A stretch of 64,000 nt of DNA. Source: Paenibacillus campinasensis. Lineage in GTDB: Bacteria; Bacillota; Bacilli; Paenibacillales; Paenibacillaceae. Location: the NCBI RefSeq assembly GCF_002272015.1, contig NZ_NPBY01000036.1, positions 1 to 64,000 on the forward strand, written 5' to 3'. The notes beneath the pieces are model-generated. The model did no database searches and had not been told where the DNA came from. It worked only from the letters and a program-made list of their open reading frames with translations. Made by a program: the position numbers and the translations under genes. Shown here one piece after another: positions 1 to 9,195 of this stretch. Positions within the stretch are counted from its first letter, which is position 1. Every line of letters starts with the position of its first letter.

Positions 1-45
1 ATACTAGATGACTCGCTATGACTCGCTGCTTATGGTGATGCCCTT

Positions 46-1317
46 CTAGCCCTCACTCCCGGCCGCTTCCCGTATAAAACGTCCAATTCGCCGGGCAGCT
101 TCACGCAGCTTCTCCTCGTCCTGGACGAGCGCAATGCGCACATAGCCTTCACCCTCGGAGCCAAAGGCATCCCCCGGAATGACTGCGACGCCTGCGCTGA
201 GGAGAAGCTCACGAGCAAAACGCCGGGATGTCCAGGCGTCCGCCCCCGTCCTCAATGTATCCGGGATCCTGGCCCATACAAACATCGTTGCTTTCGGTTT
301 ATGCACATGCCAGCCTTCAGCTGCAAGGGCCTCAACCAGCACGTCTCGCCGATGCTCATACAGTGTCCCTGCATACAGCGCGTCGCCAGTGGACGACATC
401 GCCTGCTGAATTGCCGTAACCGCAGCCTTCTGAACCGGCATGAACACACCGAAATCGATGTTGTTCTTCAAATCCCGTAAAGCTCCGACCGCCTCCTCAT
501 TCCCGACCAGAAATGCGATCCGGCAGCCTGCCATGTTAAAGCTCTTCGAAAACGAATGAAATTCCACGGCGATGTCATCCGCTCCCGGCACCTGCAATAT
601 GCTGATCGGACGATAACCGTCAAAGCCCATTTCGGAATAGGCCAGATCATGCACAATAAGAACATTCCATTTCCTCGCAAGTGCGACCAGCTTCTCAAAA
701 AAATCCAAATCGGCCGATACCGCAATCGGGTTGCCGGGAAAATTGAGCAAGATAAACGAAGCCTCTGCCCACACCTCATCCGGTATGCTGTCCAGATCCG
801 GGAGAAAATCGTTCTCCTCCTTCAGCGGAAGATACCACGGCTTCACTCCGGCAATCGCCAATGCTCCCGCATAGATCGGGTAGCCCGGATTCGGCACGAT
901 CGCCACATCCCCGGGGTTGCACACAGCTTGAGCCAAATGCGCCAATCCGTCCTGTGAACCCATCAGCGCTAGCGTCTGGGTTGCAGGATTTACCTTGACT
1001 CCGAATCGGTGCTCCATCCAGGCGACAACATGCTGCCGGAACTCCTCACTTCCCCGCGTCCCCGGGTAGCGGTATTGATCCTCCTTCAGCACTTCGCCTG
1101 CAAGGGCCTCCCGGATGGCCAAGGACGGCCCCTGATCCGGACTGCCGATGCTGAGGTCAATCAAATCCATGCCGGCTTGTACCGACTCCGCTCTCCATTG
1201 GGCGACCTCAGCAAATATGGAAGAGCCGACATGCGATAACTTGTCTGCCCGCCATGTGCGTTTGATTCTGTTTTGCTCCACGATGCCCCACCCACTTTTT
1301 TTCTTTACATTATACAT
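46..1317 (-). CDS. Class I/II PLP aminotransferase (LL-diaminopimelate aminotransferase-like)
   Basis: Fold-type I aminotransferase of about 420 residues, expected in the cytoplasm to move an amino group between an amino acid and a keto acid. The N-terminal part carries a GSSIFAEVA segment and an IGSPD motif typical of the DapL/aspartate aminotransferase branch. FPGNP holds the Asn that contacts the substrate carboxylate, and HSFSKSFNMAG near residue 260 contains the Schiff-base lysine. The start is uncertain: ATG at 1317 follows an AGAGG box; a GTG 12 codons further in follows GGGTGGGG and would also keep the whole family core. It lies divergent from the MFS exporter. The substrate cannot be told from sequence; a diaminopimelate, alanine or methionine-type substrate is possible. 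Confidence 0.85.
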   Translation of the reverse strand: MYNVKKKSGWGIVEQNRIKRTWRADKLSHVGSSIFAEVAQWRAESVQAGMDLIDLSIGSPDQGPSLAIREALAGEVLKEDQYRYPGTRGSEEFRQHVVAWMEHRFGVKVNPATQTLALMGSQDGLAHLAQAVCNPGDVAIVPNPGYPIYAGALAIAGVKPWYLPLKEENDFLPDLDSIPDEVWAEASFILLNFPGNPIAVSADLDFFEKLVALARKWNVLIVHDLAYSEMGFDGYRPISILQVPGADDIAVEFHSFSKSFNMAGCRIAFLVGNEEAVGALRDLKNNIDFGVFMPVQKAAVTAIQQAMSSTGDALYAGTLYEHRRDVLVEALAAEGWHVHKPKATMFVWARIPDTLRTGADAWTSRRFARELLLSAGVAVIPGDAFGSEGEGYVRIALVQDEEKLREAARRIGRFIREAAGSEG

Positions 1318-1403
1318 GAATTTCGCCTCTTGCCGCCTCACAGAATCCCAGGATCATACCTGCGATTGGATCATGAGGCAGCCCCCTTCAAAGTTAGGTC
1401 TTG

Positions 1404-1429
1404 ACCTGTAAACCTTTTCAACCTGTAAA
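1404..1429. promoter_or_regulatory. Direct repeat in divergent intergenic region, possible operator
   Basis: The 9-mer ACCTGTAAA occurs at 1404-1412 and again at 1421-1429, a 17-bp period, in the 150-bp gap between the aminotransferase and the MFS gene. The first copy overlaps a possible -35 (TTGACC, 1401-1406). A regulator binding a direct repeat would be placed to control the MFS gene. No cognate regulator gene is adjacent. Confidence 0.3.
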
Positions 1430-1465
1430 ATCAACTATACCTTATAGAGATCAGGAGTAGAGACC

Positions 1466-2668
1466 ATGTCGAGAAAAATCGAAAACCTGCTTGTGTTTGC
1501 CTTCACCTTTGCCGCCTTCATTCTGGGCACCACCGAGTATGTCATAGTGGGCCTGCTGCAGGACATCAGCACCAGCTTGAACGTTTCGCTGGCTGCAAGC
1601 GGAATACTTGTGTCCGGATTTGCTATCGCTTATGCGATGGGCACGCCGTTTGTTGTTGCCTGGCTCGGTCACATCCCGAGACATATGACCATCGCCGCCG
1701 CATATGCCGCCGTGCTGATCTTAACGGCTGTGACATCGATGGCCGCTTCTTTCCCCGTAATGTTAACGCTTCGTATCAGTACAGCCATACTTTGCGGACT
1801 GACACTTTCCCTCGCCATTGCGATGCTGAGTGAATTTATGAGCGCCGCAAGAAGAGCCGCAGCCGTTGCCTGGGTGATCGGCGGCTTCTCGATCGCCAAC
1901 GTCCTCGGCGTACCGCTTGGCACGCTCATCGGACGTGCCACAAGCTGGCAAGCCTCCTTCCTGTGGACCGCGATTGTCGGCATCATCCCGCTCATCATTA
2001 TGATGGCCATCATGCCCAAGAGCTTGACCCGAAGTGTCGTTCCGGTCGCCCAGCAGCTCGCGCTGTTTAAAAACCGACGCATTGTGCTCGCCTTTATGAT
2101 ACCGGTGCTGGGCGTAGGATCGGTGTTCATCATCTATACATATATCACTCCATTTCTCGAGGATGTGCTCGGCTTTCCTCAGCAATGGACCAGCTCCCTG
2201 CTGCTCGTATACGGAGCGCTTACGATCTTCAGCAACTGGCTTGGCGCCAAAGTCGCCCAAGGGAATTCCCGCGTCAAGCTCAAAATCATCTTCTTGATCC
2301 AGACCGCTCTAATGGCAGCACTGGCGCTTACCGTCCAGCTGTCATGGACAGCTCTCGTACTGCTGATGCTTGTGGCCTGCTTCTCCTATGCCATCAGCGC
2401 GGCGGCGCAGCTGTATCTGATTGACTTGTCCGACAATGCAGCGCCGGGTTCCAAAGACTTTGCCGCCTCGCTCATGCCCGTCGCTTCCAACCTCGGCATT
2501 GCCGGTGGTTCCTTTCTCGGCAGCTTTGTCATCGATATCGTAGGCGTCGCCTATCTGCCATGGGCCGGAGCGCTGTTCGCCGCTGGCGCTTTTGCGGTCA
2601 CCGCCCGCTGTTACCAGCTGGATCAGCTGGAGGCGAAGCACAGCATGCAGCCGGCCCAGTCCGCATAA
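1466..2668 (+). CDS. MFS efflux transporter, DHA1 (AraJ/YdhP-like) family
   Basis: A 400-residue integral membrane protein, hydrophobic throughout and compatible with 12 transmembrane helices, starting ATG after an AGGAGT box. The N-terminal segment FILGTTEYVIVGLL is characteristic of the DHA1 drug/sugar efflux branch that includes AraJ, YdhP and Sotb-type exporters, in which a TTE motif lies in helix 1. Such proteins use the proton gradient to export drugs, sugars or amino acids. It is monocistronic, divergent from the aminotransferase and followed by a long hairpin. The substrate is not predictable. Confidence 0.88.
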   Translation: MSRKIENLLVFAFTFAAFILGTTEYVIVGLLQDISTSLNVSLAASGILVSGFAIAYAMGTPFVVAWLGHIPRHMTIAAAYAAVLILTAVTSMAASFPVMLTLRISTAILCGLTLSLAIAMLSEFMSAARRAAAVAWVIGGFSIANVLGVPLGTLIGRATSWQASFLWTAIVGIIPLIIMMAIMPKSLTRSVVPVAQQLALFKNRRIVLAFMIPVLGVGSVFIIYTYITPFLEDVLGFPQQWTSSLLLVYGALTIFSNWLGAKVAQGNSRVKLKIIFLIQTALMAALALTVQLSWTALVLLMLVACFSYAISAAAQLYLIDLSDNAAPGSKDFAASLMPVASNLGIAGGSFLGSFVIDIVGVAYLPWAGALFAAGAFAVTARCYQLDQLEAKHSMQPAQSA

Positions 2669-2750
2669 CGCTCGCTCGCCTGGCTGGCTGAGGGCTTGAC
2701 AGCCCGGCTTAGCTCCGCGACACCTGCAAACAACCAGCTGTTGAACGAAC

Positions 2751-2821
2751 AAGGACTCCACATTCCCTGATGAAGCTTGATTCCGGTGTACCGGATTAAG
2801 CTTTAGGGAAGTGGAGTCCTT
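2751..2821. repeat. Long interrupted inverted repeat, likely bidirectional terminator
   Basis: The arms AAGGACTCCACATTCCCT and its near-exact complement AGGGAAGTGGAGTCCTT, continued by an AAGCTT-centred inner stem and a TGTA loop, form a stem of more than 30 bp with small bulges. It sits between the convergent ends of the MFS gene and the stalk-protein gene. There is no T-run on either strand, so classical intrinsic termination is not certain. Confidence 0.6.
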
Positions 2822-2829
2822 ATTATGCT

Positions 2830-2858
2830 GGCGCCGCCTATGCTGTAAGGCGGCGCCG
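2830..2858. terminator. GC-rich hairpin, possible terminator of the stalk-protein gene
   Basis: GGCGCCGCCT pairs with AGGCGGCGCC around a 9-nt loop just beyond the stop codon of the minus-strand stalk-protein gene. The following bases are only moderately T-rich, so termination strength is uncertain. Confidence 0.45.
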
Positions 2859-2874
2859 TTTACAGTAGATTCAA

Positions 2875-5106
2875 TTATTCAACCCGGCTAGGCATTGGGG
2901 TAAACAGCAGGTTGATCGGCAGATTGCTGCCAGGCGCAGCCGTCAGCAAAATTTCTACCTTCTGCTCGAAGTTGCCTGTTCTGTGCAGCACCGCCTGCTC
3001 GGTTGGCGATACCTGTCCGAGCGAATAGATCGGTACGATCTTGCCGTTGACCATTGCGTAACCGGAGTATTTGCCGCCACGCGGATTGAAGGAGATCAGT
3101 ACGTTCGGAGCCACGCGGTCCAGTGTGATTTTGTACAGAACACCGAAGTTCCCCGTATTATGCGTAATGTCTCCCACCATCGGGTCGACGCCCACGAGGT
3201 TAGGATCATCTGCATTATCTCCGAGAGCGAGCCGTTCCGGCTGACGCCCGATAAGGTCGGCGTAGCGGATGACACGGGTCGAATCCTCGTAGGTACCACG
3301 GTTATGGACGCCGTCACGGTCCAGGATAGGCAGCTGATCAAGCACCTCCAGCGGATCGGCCTGGTCATCAATCATAATGACATCGAATTGAACCGGCAAA
3401 TCACTGTACATATCCGAGTAAAGGGAAATGACATGCCCCTGTCTCATCCGGATCGCGCTCAGCTCGGTCATAACCAGCTTCTGTTCACCCGGCTCAAGTG
3501 TAACCGAGGACTGCTTCGATCCATCCAGCATGGACTGGAAGTAATTCTGCACCGAGCGTTTGCCCGCTGCTGTCGCAATCGGAGATGGACCGGCAAATCC
3601 AAGGTAGTCAGTTCGCAGTGTGACCGGCGCATTGTTAATGTTGGTCGCCACAACATACATCTTCACATCTTTATTCACGTTGTTGACATGGTGGATCATA
3701 AACCGCATATCCCCGGAAGCCGTCTCGCGGTATACAATGCCTTCGCTGTTCACCGTCTCCGGACTGTTGCTCCGGATCAGCGTGCTAGGCTCATCATAGA
3801 AGCTGTAGTTCAATTTGTCTCTGCTCATCACATTGCCAATGAAGGTGTATTTCTCGCCTTCCGGGATGAACAGCATATTAAAGTTTTCCTCGCTGTACAA
3901 TGTTTCCGACGTAATGTTCACCGTATGCTCATAAGTGGTGCTCAGCCCGCCTCTGTCCGTCACGGTCAGCTTGATCGTTTGAGGCCCTGGCGTGAAATAG
4001 GCATAAGCACGATTTTCCCATTTGTAAGTGAGCAGCTCTTTCGGATCACGGTCATCATAGCTGAAGTCCGTAATCGTAATCAGCTCACCCATCTTGTACT
4101 CCGGCTTGTCGGTCTCGAAGCGAGCTACCGGCGGCTGGTTCGGCTGAATGACATTCAGTGTCACGCTGTACGGGGCGCTCCATGCGCCGCTCGAATCCTG
4201 TACCGAATAAGTAACCACATATTGTCCCGGCGCGTTGAAGACATCCTGTCTTCCTTCCCAGCGCTCATTGATGATGGTGCCTTCCGCAGCCTTGGACTCC
4301 GTTATGTACACCACCGGTTCACCGACAAATATCTCCTTCGGCTCCACCGTGAATTTGGCGACCGGTTTAGCCTGCAAATTCATGATGACACGCTTGCCTT
4401 GATTATCCACCTTGTATGGAATTTCAAGCGCCTGCATAATGGCTGTTAGCGGTACCATGAACGTATTGTTCGTCTGGTATGAAGTGCCTTTCATCGTCTT
4501 AGCCACACCGTTTACCAAGTACTGGTCGCTGTCGGTTTTGAAGCGAAGCTCCGTACCGTCTTTTTGGATGAGGGTTTCCTTCGTCTTCTGATCGTAGCTG
4601 ACCTTAAAGCCAACACGGTCTACAAGCGCCCGGATCGGAACATAAGAGACGCCCTTCTTGACCTGCATCGGCTGCGGCGCGTGATAGGTCGTTCCCCCGT
4701 GAACCATTTTTGTACTGTTAAAATAAAGAATGAGTTCGTTAGGATTTCCGGCTGTCTCGGATGTGGCAGGTTTCTCTGTCGTCTGATTTCCCTCGCCGTC
4801 CGGGTTGCCTGCGCTAGCGGAATCCGCTCCCCCCTGGTTCTCTGTTCCAGGCTGATTCTCTTCCCCTTCGCCTTCAACTACTTCAGATGCAACAGCTTGA
4901 TCCGTTGTCGCATCGGTCTGACCGCCCTGAGGCTGTTCTTCGGTTGTTTGTACTCCTGAGGATGGATTCGCCTGCGTCGTCACCTCAGCGCCGGATACGG
5001 CTTCCTGTGATGCTGGCGTATTGCTTGACTCCGCGCTAACCGGCAGAGTCCCAGCTACTTGAGAGATAATAAGTACGGTTAGCAAAGCAGCTGTCTTCAA
5101 TTTCAT
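2875..5106 (-). CDS. Secreted surface protein with copper-amine-oxidase-like stalk domain and PKD-like repeats
   Basis: 743 residues. An N-terminal signal peptide (MKLKTAALLTVLII then AGTLPVSAES) is followed by a roughly 95-residue low-complexity Ser/Thr/Glu/Gln/Gly linker. Next comes a copper-amine-oxidase N-terminal-like (stalk) domain at about residues 125-250, with the usual VPIRALVDRVGF segment and a VPLTAIMQAL second copy. Two PKD/Ig-like segments follow (about 255-320 and 325-395), then a C-terminal region of about 340 residues that I do not recognise. The start ATG follows AAGGAG with 7-nt spacing. There is no LPXTG or membrane anchor, so it is probably wall-associated or released. 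Stalk domains in Paenibacillus/Bacillus are taken as protein- or wall-binding; an enzymatic role is not supported. Confidence 0.85.
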   Translation of the reverse strand: MKLKTAALLTVLIISQVAGTLPVSAESSNTPASQEAVSGAEVTTQANPSSGVQTTEEQPQGGQTDATTDQAVASEVVEGEGEENQPGTENQGGADSASAGNPDGEGNQTTEKPATSETAGNPNELILYFNSTKMVHGGTTYHAPQPMQVKKGVSYVPIRALVDRVGFKVSYDQKTKETLIQKDGTELRFKTDSDQYLVNGVAKTMKGTSYQTNNTFMVPLTAIMQALEIPYKVDNQGKRVIMNLQAKPVAKFTVEPKEIFVGEPVVYITESKAAEGTIINERWEGRQDVFNAPGQYVVTYSVQDSSGAWSAPYSVTLNVIQPNQPPVARFETDKPEYKMGELITITDFSYDDRDPKELLTYKWENRAYAYFTPGPQTIKLTVTDRGGLSTTYEHTVNITSETLYSEENFNMLFIPEGEKYTFIGNVMSRDKLNYSFYDEPSTLIRSNSPETVNSEGIVYRETASGDMRFMIHHVNNVNKDVKMYVVATNINNAPVTLRTDYLGFAGPSPIATAAGKRSVQNYFQSMLDGSKQSSVTLEPGEQKLVMTELSAIRMRQGHVISLYSDMYSDLPVQFDVIMIDDQADPLEVLDQLPILDRDGVHNRGTYEDSTRVIRYADLIGRQPERLALGDNADDPNLVGVDPMVGDITHNTGNFGVLYKITLDRVAPNVLISFNPRGGKYSGYAMVNGKIVPIYSLGQVSPTEQAVLHRTGNFEQKVEILLTAAPGSNLPINLLFTPMPSRVE

Positions 5107-5284
5107 GCTTAAACTCCTTCTGATTCCGATTTTTATAACTCCAATAATGCCATACTATTAGACGTAATTTATGGTAAATAGTTTCTATAATTCGCCAAAA
5201 TATTTTGAACTTTTTAGGCCTTTCGGCATTCTACCGCTCTTCCCCCCTTTATTCATGTGTAATCACATTCGCAAAAAAGGCAAG

Positions 5285-5322
5285 AAAAAACCGAAGAACA
5301 CAGTCCCAACCGTGTTCTTCGG
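5285..5322 (-). terminator. Intrinsic terminator of catalase gene
   Basis: On the minus strand CCGAAGAACACGG and TGTTCTTCGG pair around a short loop and are followed by TTTTTTC. It lies 22 nt beyond the catalase stop codon. Confidence 0.85.
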
Positions 5323-5343
5323 CCTTTACTTAGTTATAAATAG

Positions 5344-7401
5344 TCACACCACTCTTGACCAATACCGATGCTCGGCAATGGCTTCGATCAGCTCCTCCGC
5401 AAACAACGGGCTGTCCTGTTCAGCCGGAGCCACCACAACGCCGGGACTTGAAGGCTCAAGAAGCAGCTCCGCGCCCTCGGCCATCGCACCGATCGGCTTG
5501 TAATGCTGGAACGCTTCTTTGACAAAGTCCAGCGATTTCGGATTAGCCAGCAGTTCATCGACGCTTTGTCTGCCGCCGGCTACAAGAACGGCGTCGAACA
5601 GAACGGAGTCCGAGTTCAACATCGAACGCTGCACCTCCAGCTGGCTTCCGGCCTCACCGGATATGACGCCCAGTTTGGTGCTCACGATTTCGGCGATGAT
5701 GCCAGACTGCTCAAGCTGCTCGAGCACGCCCGTCAGCGCTTCGCTGAAGCCGTTGTCCGCCAGAACGGCAACCTTGCGGGATCGCGGACTCTTCACTGTA
5801 TTCATCATGCTGAGCGCCGGAGAGGACAATGCGGAAGCCGCGCCCTGGCCGCCAGGGGAAACCGTTCCGATCCCTTCGGAGATCCGGGAAGCCAGCTCCT
5901 TATCCACGTTCGCGAACATGTCAACGACCCGCTGGCGGATGTCCTTGCTCTTCACCTTTCCAAGTTCGAACTGGAAAGCGGACACAATATGCTCTCTCTC
6001 CACCTCCGACATGCTGTTCCAGAACATGGATGCCTGGCTGTAATGATCCTTGAAGCTGTCGCTTCGCTCCCGGATTTTGCGTCCGTCCACCTTTTCCGTA
6101 TAGTGCGCGTAACCGCCTTCTTCTTCAGGCACCGGGGACGGCGAATTGCCGGCCAGCCCGTTCTTGTGATAGCTGACCTGCCCCGGATTGATGGTCATCC
6201 GGTGCATACCGTCACGCTGGTTGTTGTGCACGGGCGCGACCGGGCGGTTGATCGGAATCTCGTGGAAGTTCGGCCCGCCAAGACGCGAGAGCTGTGTATC
6301 CGTATACGAGAACAGCCTCCCCTGAAGGAGCGGGTCATTCGTAAAGTCAATCCCGGGCACCACATGACCCGGATGAAAAGCAATCTGTTCTGTCTCGGCA
6401 AAGAAGTTGTCGGTATTGCGGTTCAGCGTCAGCTTGCCGATGATCCGCACAGGCACGATTTCTTCCGGCCACAGCTTGGTCGGGTCCAGAATATCAAAAT
6501 CAAAGGTAAATTCATCTTCTTCCGGAATGAGCTGAACCCCCAGCTCGTACTCCGGATAGTTTCCGGATTCGATGGCGTCCCACAGATCCCGCCGATGGTA
6601 GTCCGGGTCCTTGCCGGCCAGCTTCTGCACTTCATCCCAGACATGCGCGTGCATGCCGAGCACCGGCTTCCAGTGAAACTTGACAAAATGCGCCCGTCCC
6701 TCGTCGTTGACGAAACGGAATGTATGCACACCAAAGCCCTCCATCATGCGGAAGCTTCGCGGGAGTGAGCGGTCAGACATTTTCCACATCATCATATGTG
6801 CACTCTCGGTGTTGTTCGAGACAAAATCCCAGAAGGTATCGTGGGCCGACTGCGCCTGCGGAATCTCGTTATGCGGCTCAGGCTTCACGGCATGCACCAA
6901 GTCCGGAAATTTCATCGCATCCTGAATGAAGAAGACCGGCATATTGTTTCCAACCAGATCATAGTTGCCGGCTTCGGTATAAAATTTAACGGCAAATCCC
7001 CGGACGTCCCGGACGGTATCGGCCGATCCCCTTGAGCCTGCAACAGTTGAGAAGCGAACGAAGACCGGCGTCGTTTGTTCAGGATCCTGGAGAAATTGTG
7101 CCTTCGTATAAGCTTTCATCGACTCATATACCTGAAAATAACCGTGAGCCCCGAATCCGCGTGCATGGACGATCCTCTCCGGAATCCGCTCATGGTCAAA
7201 ATGGGTCATTTTCTCCCGAAAATGAAAATCCTCCATCAGGGTGGGGCCGCGCACGCCGGCTTTCAGTGAATGCTCATCCTCCGATACCGGCACGCCCTGG
7301 TTGGTCGTCATCGGCTTGCCGTCATTGGATACGGTGAATTGCTCAAGCTGCTTCTCCTTGCTTGTTTGCTGCCTGTTGTTGCGAGATTGCTGTTCCTTCA
7401 T
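5344..7401 (-). CDS. katE: Large-subunit monofunctional haem catalase (HPII/KatE type)
   Basis: Cytoplasmic enzyme that dismutates hydrogen peroxide to water and oxygen. From the ATG at 7401, which follows GGGAGG with 8-nt spacing, it has 685 residues, the length of large-subunit (clade 2) catalases. The distal His (RIVHARG, His79), distal Asn (VGNNMP, Asn152) and proximal haem-ligand Tyr (RLFSYTDTQ, Tyr366) are all present. The last 150 residues, starting [10 protein letters not shown], form the flavodoxin/GATase1-like domain found only in large catalases. A longer reading from 7443 lacks a good ribosome binding site. Monocistronic with its own terminator. In Firmicutes such catalases are often stationary-phase or spore-associated; no clear sigma-B or PerR site was identified here. 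Confidence 0.96.
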   Translation of the reverse strand: MKEQQSRNNRQQTSKEKQLEQFTVSNDGKPMTTNQGVPVSEDEHSLKAGVRGPTLMEDFHFREKMTHFDHERIPERIVHARGFGAHGYFQVYESMKAYTKAQFLQDPEQTTPVFVRFSTVAGSRGSADTVRDVRGFAVKFYTEAGNYDLVGNNMPVFFIQDAMKFPDLVHAVKPEPHNEIPQAQSAHDTFWDFVSNNTESAHMMMWKMSDRSLPRSFRMMEGFGVHTFRFVNDEGRAHFVKFHWKPVLGMHAHVWDEVQKLAGKDPDYHRRDLWDAIESGNYPEYELGVQLIPEEDEFTFDFDILDPTKLWPEEIVPVRIIGKLTLNRNTDNFFAETEQIAFHPGHVVPGIDFTNDPLLQGRLFSYTDTQLSRLGGPNFHEIPINRPVAPVHNNQRDGMHRMTINPGQVSYHKNGLAGNSPSPVPEEEGGYAHYTEKVDGRKIRERSDSFKDHYSQASMFWNSMSEVEREHIVSAFQFELGKVKSKDIRQRVVDMFANVDKELASRISEGIGTVSPGGQGAASALSSPALSMMNTVKSPRSRKVAVLADNGFSEALTGVLEQLEQSGIIAEIVSTKLGVISGEAGSQLEVQRSMLNSDSVLFDAVLVAGGRQSVDELLANPKSLDFVKEAFQHYKPIGAMAEGAELLLEPSSPGVVVAPAEQDSPLFAEELIEAIAEHRYWSRVV

Positions 7402-7551
7402 TGTCCAAACCTCCCGATTCGCAGTTGTTGGTACTTCAAGCACGGTAAGATGGGCAACAAGTGACCTGTCAATTCGCCCCCTTATTACCCGTCAGGCCAT
7501 AATGCGAATCTAGGTTCACGATTCTTTCACAATAAAACTCGCGCTCTTCCG

Positions 7552-7579
7552 AAATACAAAAAAAACCGCCTCGCGGCGG
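7552..7579 (-). terminator. Intrinsic terminator of comB-comA
   Basis: On the minus strand CCGCC-GCGA-GGCGG is followed by seven T residues. It lies about 85 nt downstream of the comA stop codon. Confidence 0.75.
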
Positions 7580-7661
7580 CGTTCCCCCTCGCAAAGCGGC
7601 TTACAATACGTTGACCCTCTGCTGTAACCCTCTCCTGTTACGGGCTTACGGTACGCTATCA

Positions 7662-8426
7662 TTACGCAAAGGTATAGAAGGTGTCTGAGCGAAGCCCCAG
7701 ACGAAGCGTTTCCAGCGAGATCGGGTCCGAGAACGGAATGTTGGCCAGATTCACGTCAGATCCGACTAGCTGGATGAAACAAGTCTGCATGCGCTTGTTC
7801 GGCGCTTCGAATATGATCCGGTCCAGACTGATGCCTGACTCGACGATATCGTTGATGATATCAAGCCGCATCTCGCCTGTGCTATGGCATATGCCGCTCG
7901 TTCCGCTCTCCCTCGCTTCGGTAATGACCTTGTAAGCCCCGGCATCCAGATCTTCCAGAATCGATTCAATCCATTCGGATGAAGTCAACGTCTCGGACAC
8001 CTCGTCATCTTTATGTCCTACCTCGCTCATAATGAGAAAATCATCACTGAACTGTTTAATGTAATTCGCCTTTTCCCGGTTGGAAATCGGCAGGGTGCCG
8101 TTGGAGATTTCAATGTAGGTCGCTTTGCATCGCAGGCAGAAATCCCGGTAATCTTCCAGCTTCCGTTGGCTTAAGTATTTCTCGAACAACGTTCCGCCGA
8201 AGAAAAATTCAACCTGGTGATCCCGAAGGATGGCAATCTTCTGTTCCAGCTGCGGTGTGACCAGCGATGTGCCCCAGCCGAACTTGATAAAATCGATGTA
8301 TGCTGCAGCGCTTTCCAGAGTATCGCGAAAGAACTGGAGCGGAACTCCGTTGTCAATCAGCACCGTCAAGCCCGATTGCCTTGGTTTGGACTGCCTCTCT
8401 GGCAGATGTAGCCCGGTATTCCTCAT
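7662..8426 (-). CDS. comA: Phosphosulfolactate synthase
   Basis: Catalyses addition of sulfite to phosphoenolpyruvate to give (R)-2-phospho-3-sulfolactate. 254 residues, TIM-barrel family ComA (YitD in B. subtilis). Family-typical segments include DFIKFGWGTS, FFGGTLFEKY, FLIMSEVGHKD, VITEARESGTSGIC and IIFEAPNKRMQ. Its ATG overlaps the stop of the preceding comB gene by 4 nt, so the two are translationally coupled. In archaea the pathway leads to coenzyme M; in Bacillus the comB/comA pair makes 3-sulfolactate, a major solute of spores, and that is the likely role here because no downstream coenzyme M genes are present. Confidence 0.93.
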   Translation of the reverse strand: MRNTGLHLPERQSKPRQSGLTVLIDNGVPLQFFRDTLESAAAYIDFIKFGWGTSLVTPQLEQKIAILRDHQVEFFFGGTLFEKYLSQRKLEDYRDFCLRCKATYIEISNGTLPISNREKANYIKQFSDDFLIMSEVGHKDDEVSETLTSSEWIESILEDLDAGAYKVITEARESGTSGICHSTGEMRLDIINDIVESGISLDRIIFEAPNKRMQTCFIQLVGSDVNLANIPFSDPISLETLRLGLRSDTFYTFA

Positions 8427-9118
8427 GCTTGTAGCCTCTCAATCGTTGGAATATGGTTGTCGAGACTCACGTTCATCACAAAATCCGAATTCAGTTCCTG
8501 GACACAATAGCCGATATCAGCTTCATCAAACTCTGGACGTTTCGGGTCATAAAACTTCTTCGCCGCTTCCGAAGCCCTGATCCTTGCGATGGTCTGCGCT
8601 GCCGTTTGCTCATTCGTGCCCTCGATTATGCCTTTCATATACAGCGCACATGCGAGATCATCATCACCGGTCGGATGTGAAGCCACGATAACGACAGAAG
8701 GATCGTCTCGCCTTGTCATGCACTGCTGCCTGACATACCTCGCCGTAGTTCGGGCGTTGGAGAAGCCTGTGACCAGAACCTGCTTCGCATGCAACGCCTG
8801 GAGCGTAGCCTGGACGCCGTTCGTTGTTTTCTGGATGAGATACTTCCCCGCCACATCGCTGTGATCCAATCGCTTCGGGGAGTTATCCAGATCAAAGCCC
8901 GGAATCGGAAGGCCCCCGACTTCCCCTGCCAGTAAATAATCCGGATGCTCCTGCTTATAACGGAACGCCTGCTCCAGCGACGGCGCCAGCAAGATCCCTT
9001 TCACTCCGTTCAGAAAAGCATAATGGGCCACCGTAAACGCCCGGATGACATCGATGACCACATGAATATCCGAGGACCCCGGCACGCGGCTGCTCCCTTG
9101 TATGATGCTGACCGCCAT
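8423..9118 (-). CDS. comB: 2-phosphosulfolactate phosphatase
   Basis: Magnesium-dependent phosphatase that converts phosphosulfolactate to 3-sulfolactate. 231 residues, ComB family (YitC in B. subtilis), with VIDVIRAFTVA near the N-terminus, the GEVGGLPIPGFDLDNSP segment, the TTNGVQA segment and the VVIVASHPTGDDDLACA region that carries acidic metal ligands. The ATG follows GGAGGGAGCC. It is the first gene of the pair; MocR lies 77 nt upstream in the same direction but belongs with the divergent transporter, so comB probably has its own promoter. I could not identify a convincing sporulation-sigma promoter in that gap. Confidence 0.93.
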   Translation of the reverse strand: MAVSIIQGSSRVPGSSDIHVVIDVIRAFTVAHYAFLNGVKGILLAPSLEQAFRYKQEHPDYLLAGEVGGLPIPGFDLDNSPKRLDHSDVAGKYLIQKTTNGVQATLQALHAKQVLVTGFSNARTTARYVRQQCMTRRDDPSVVIVASHPTGDDDLACALYMKGIIEGTNEQTAAQTIARIRASEAAKKFYDPKRPEFDEADIGYCVQELNSDFVMNVSLDNHIPTIERLQA

Positions 9119-9195
9119 GGCTCCCTCCTTGACAAAGACTTGTGCCTAACGCATTGCTTTCTTTTGGGCTGTGAGTTCACTCCCAGTATATTCGC

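Noticed and set aside
2983..4449. 488-codon plus-strand open frame
   Set aside because: It is an antisense shadow of the stalk-protein gene, which has signal peptide and domains; the shadow has no family features and no ribosome binding site.
5503..6768. 421-codon plus-strand open frame
   Set aside because: Antisense to the catalase gene, which carries all catalase active-site motifs.
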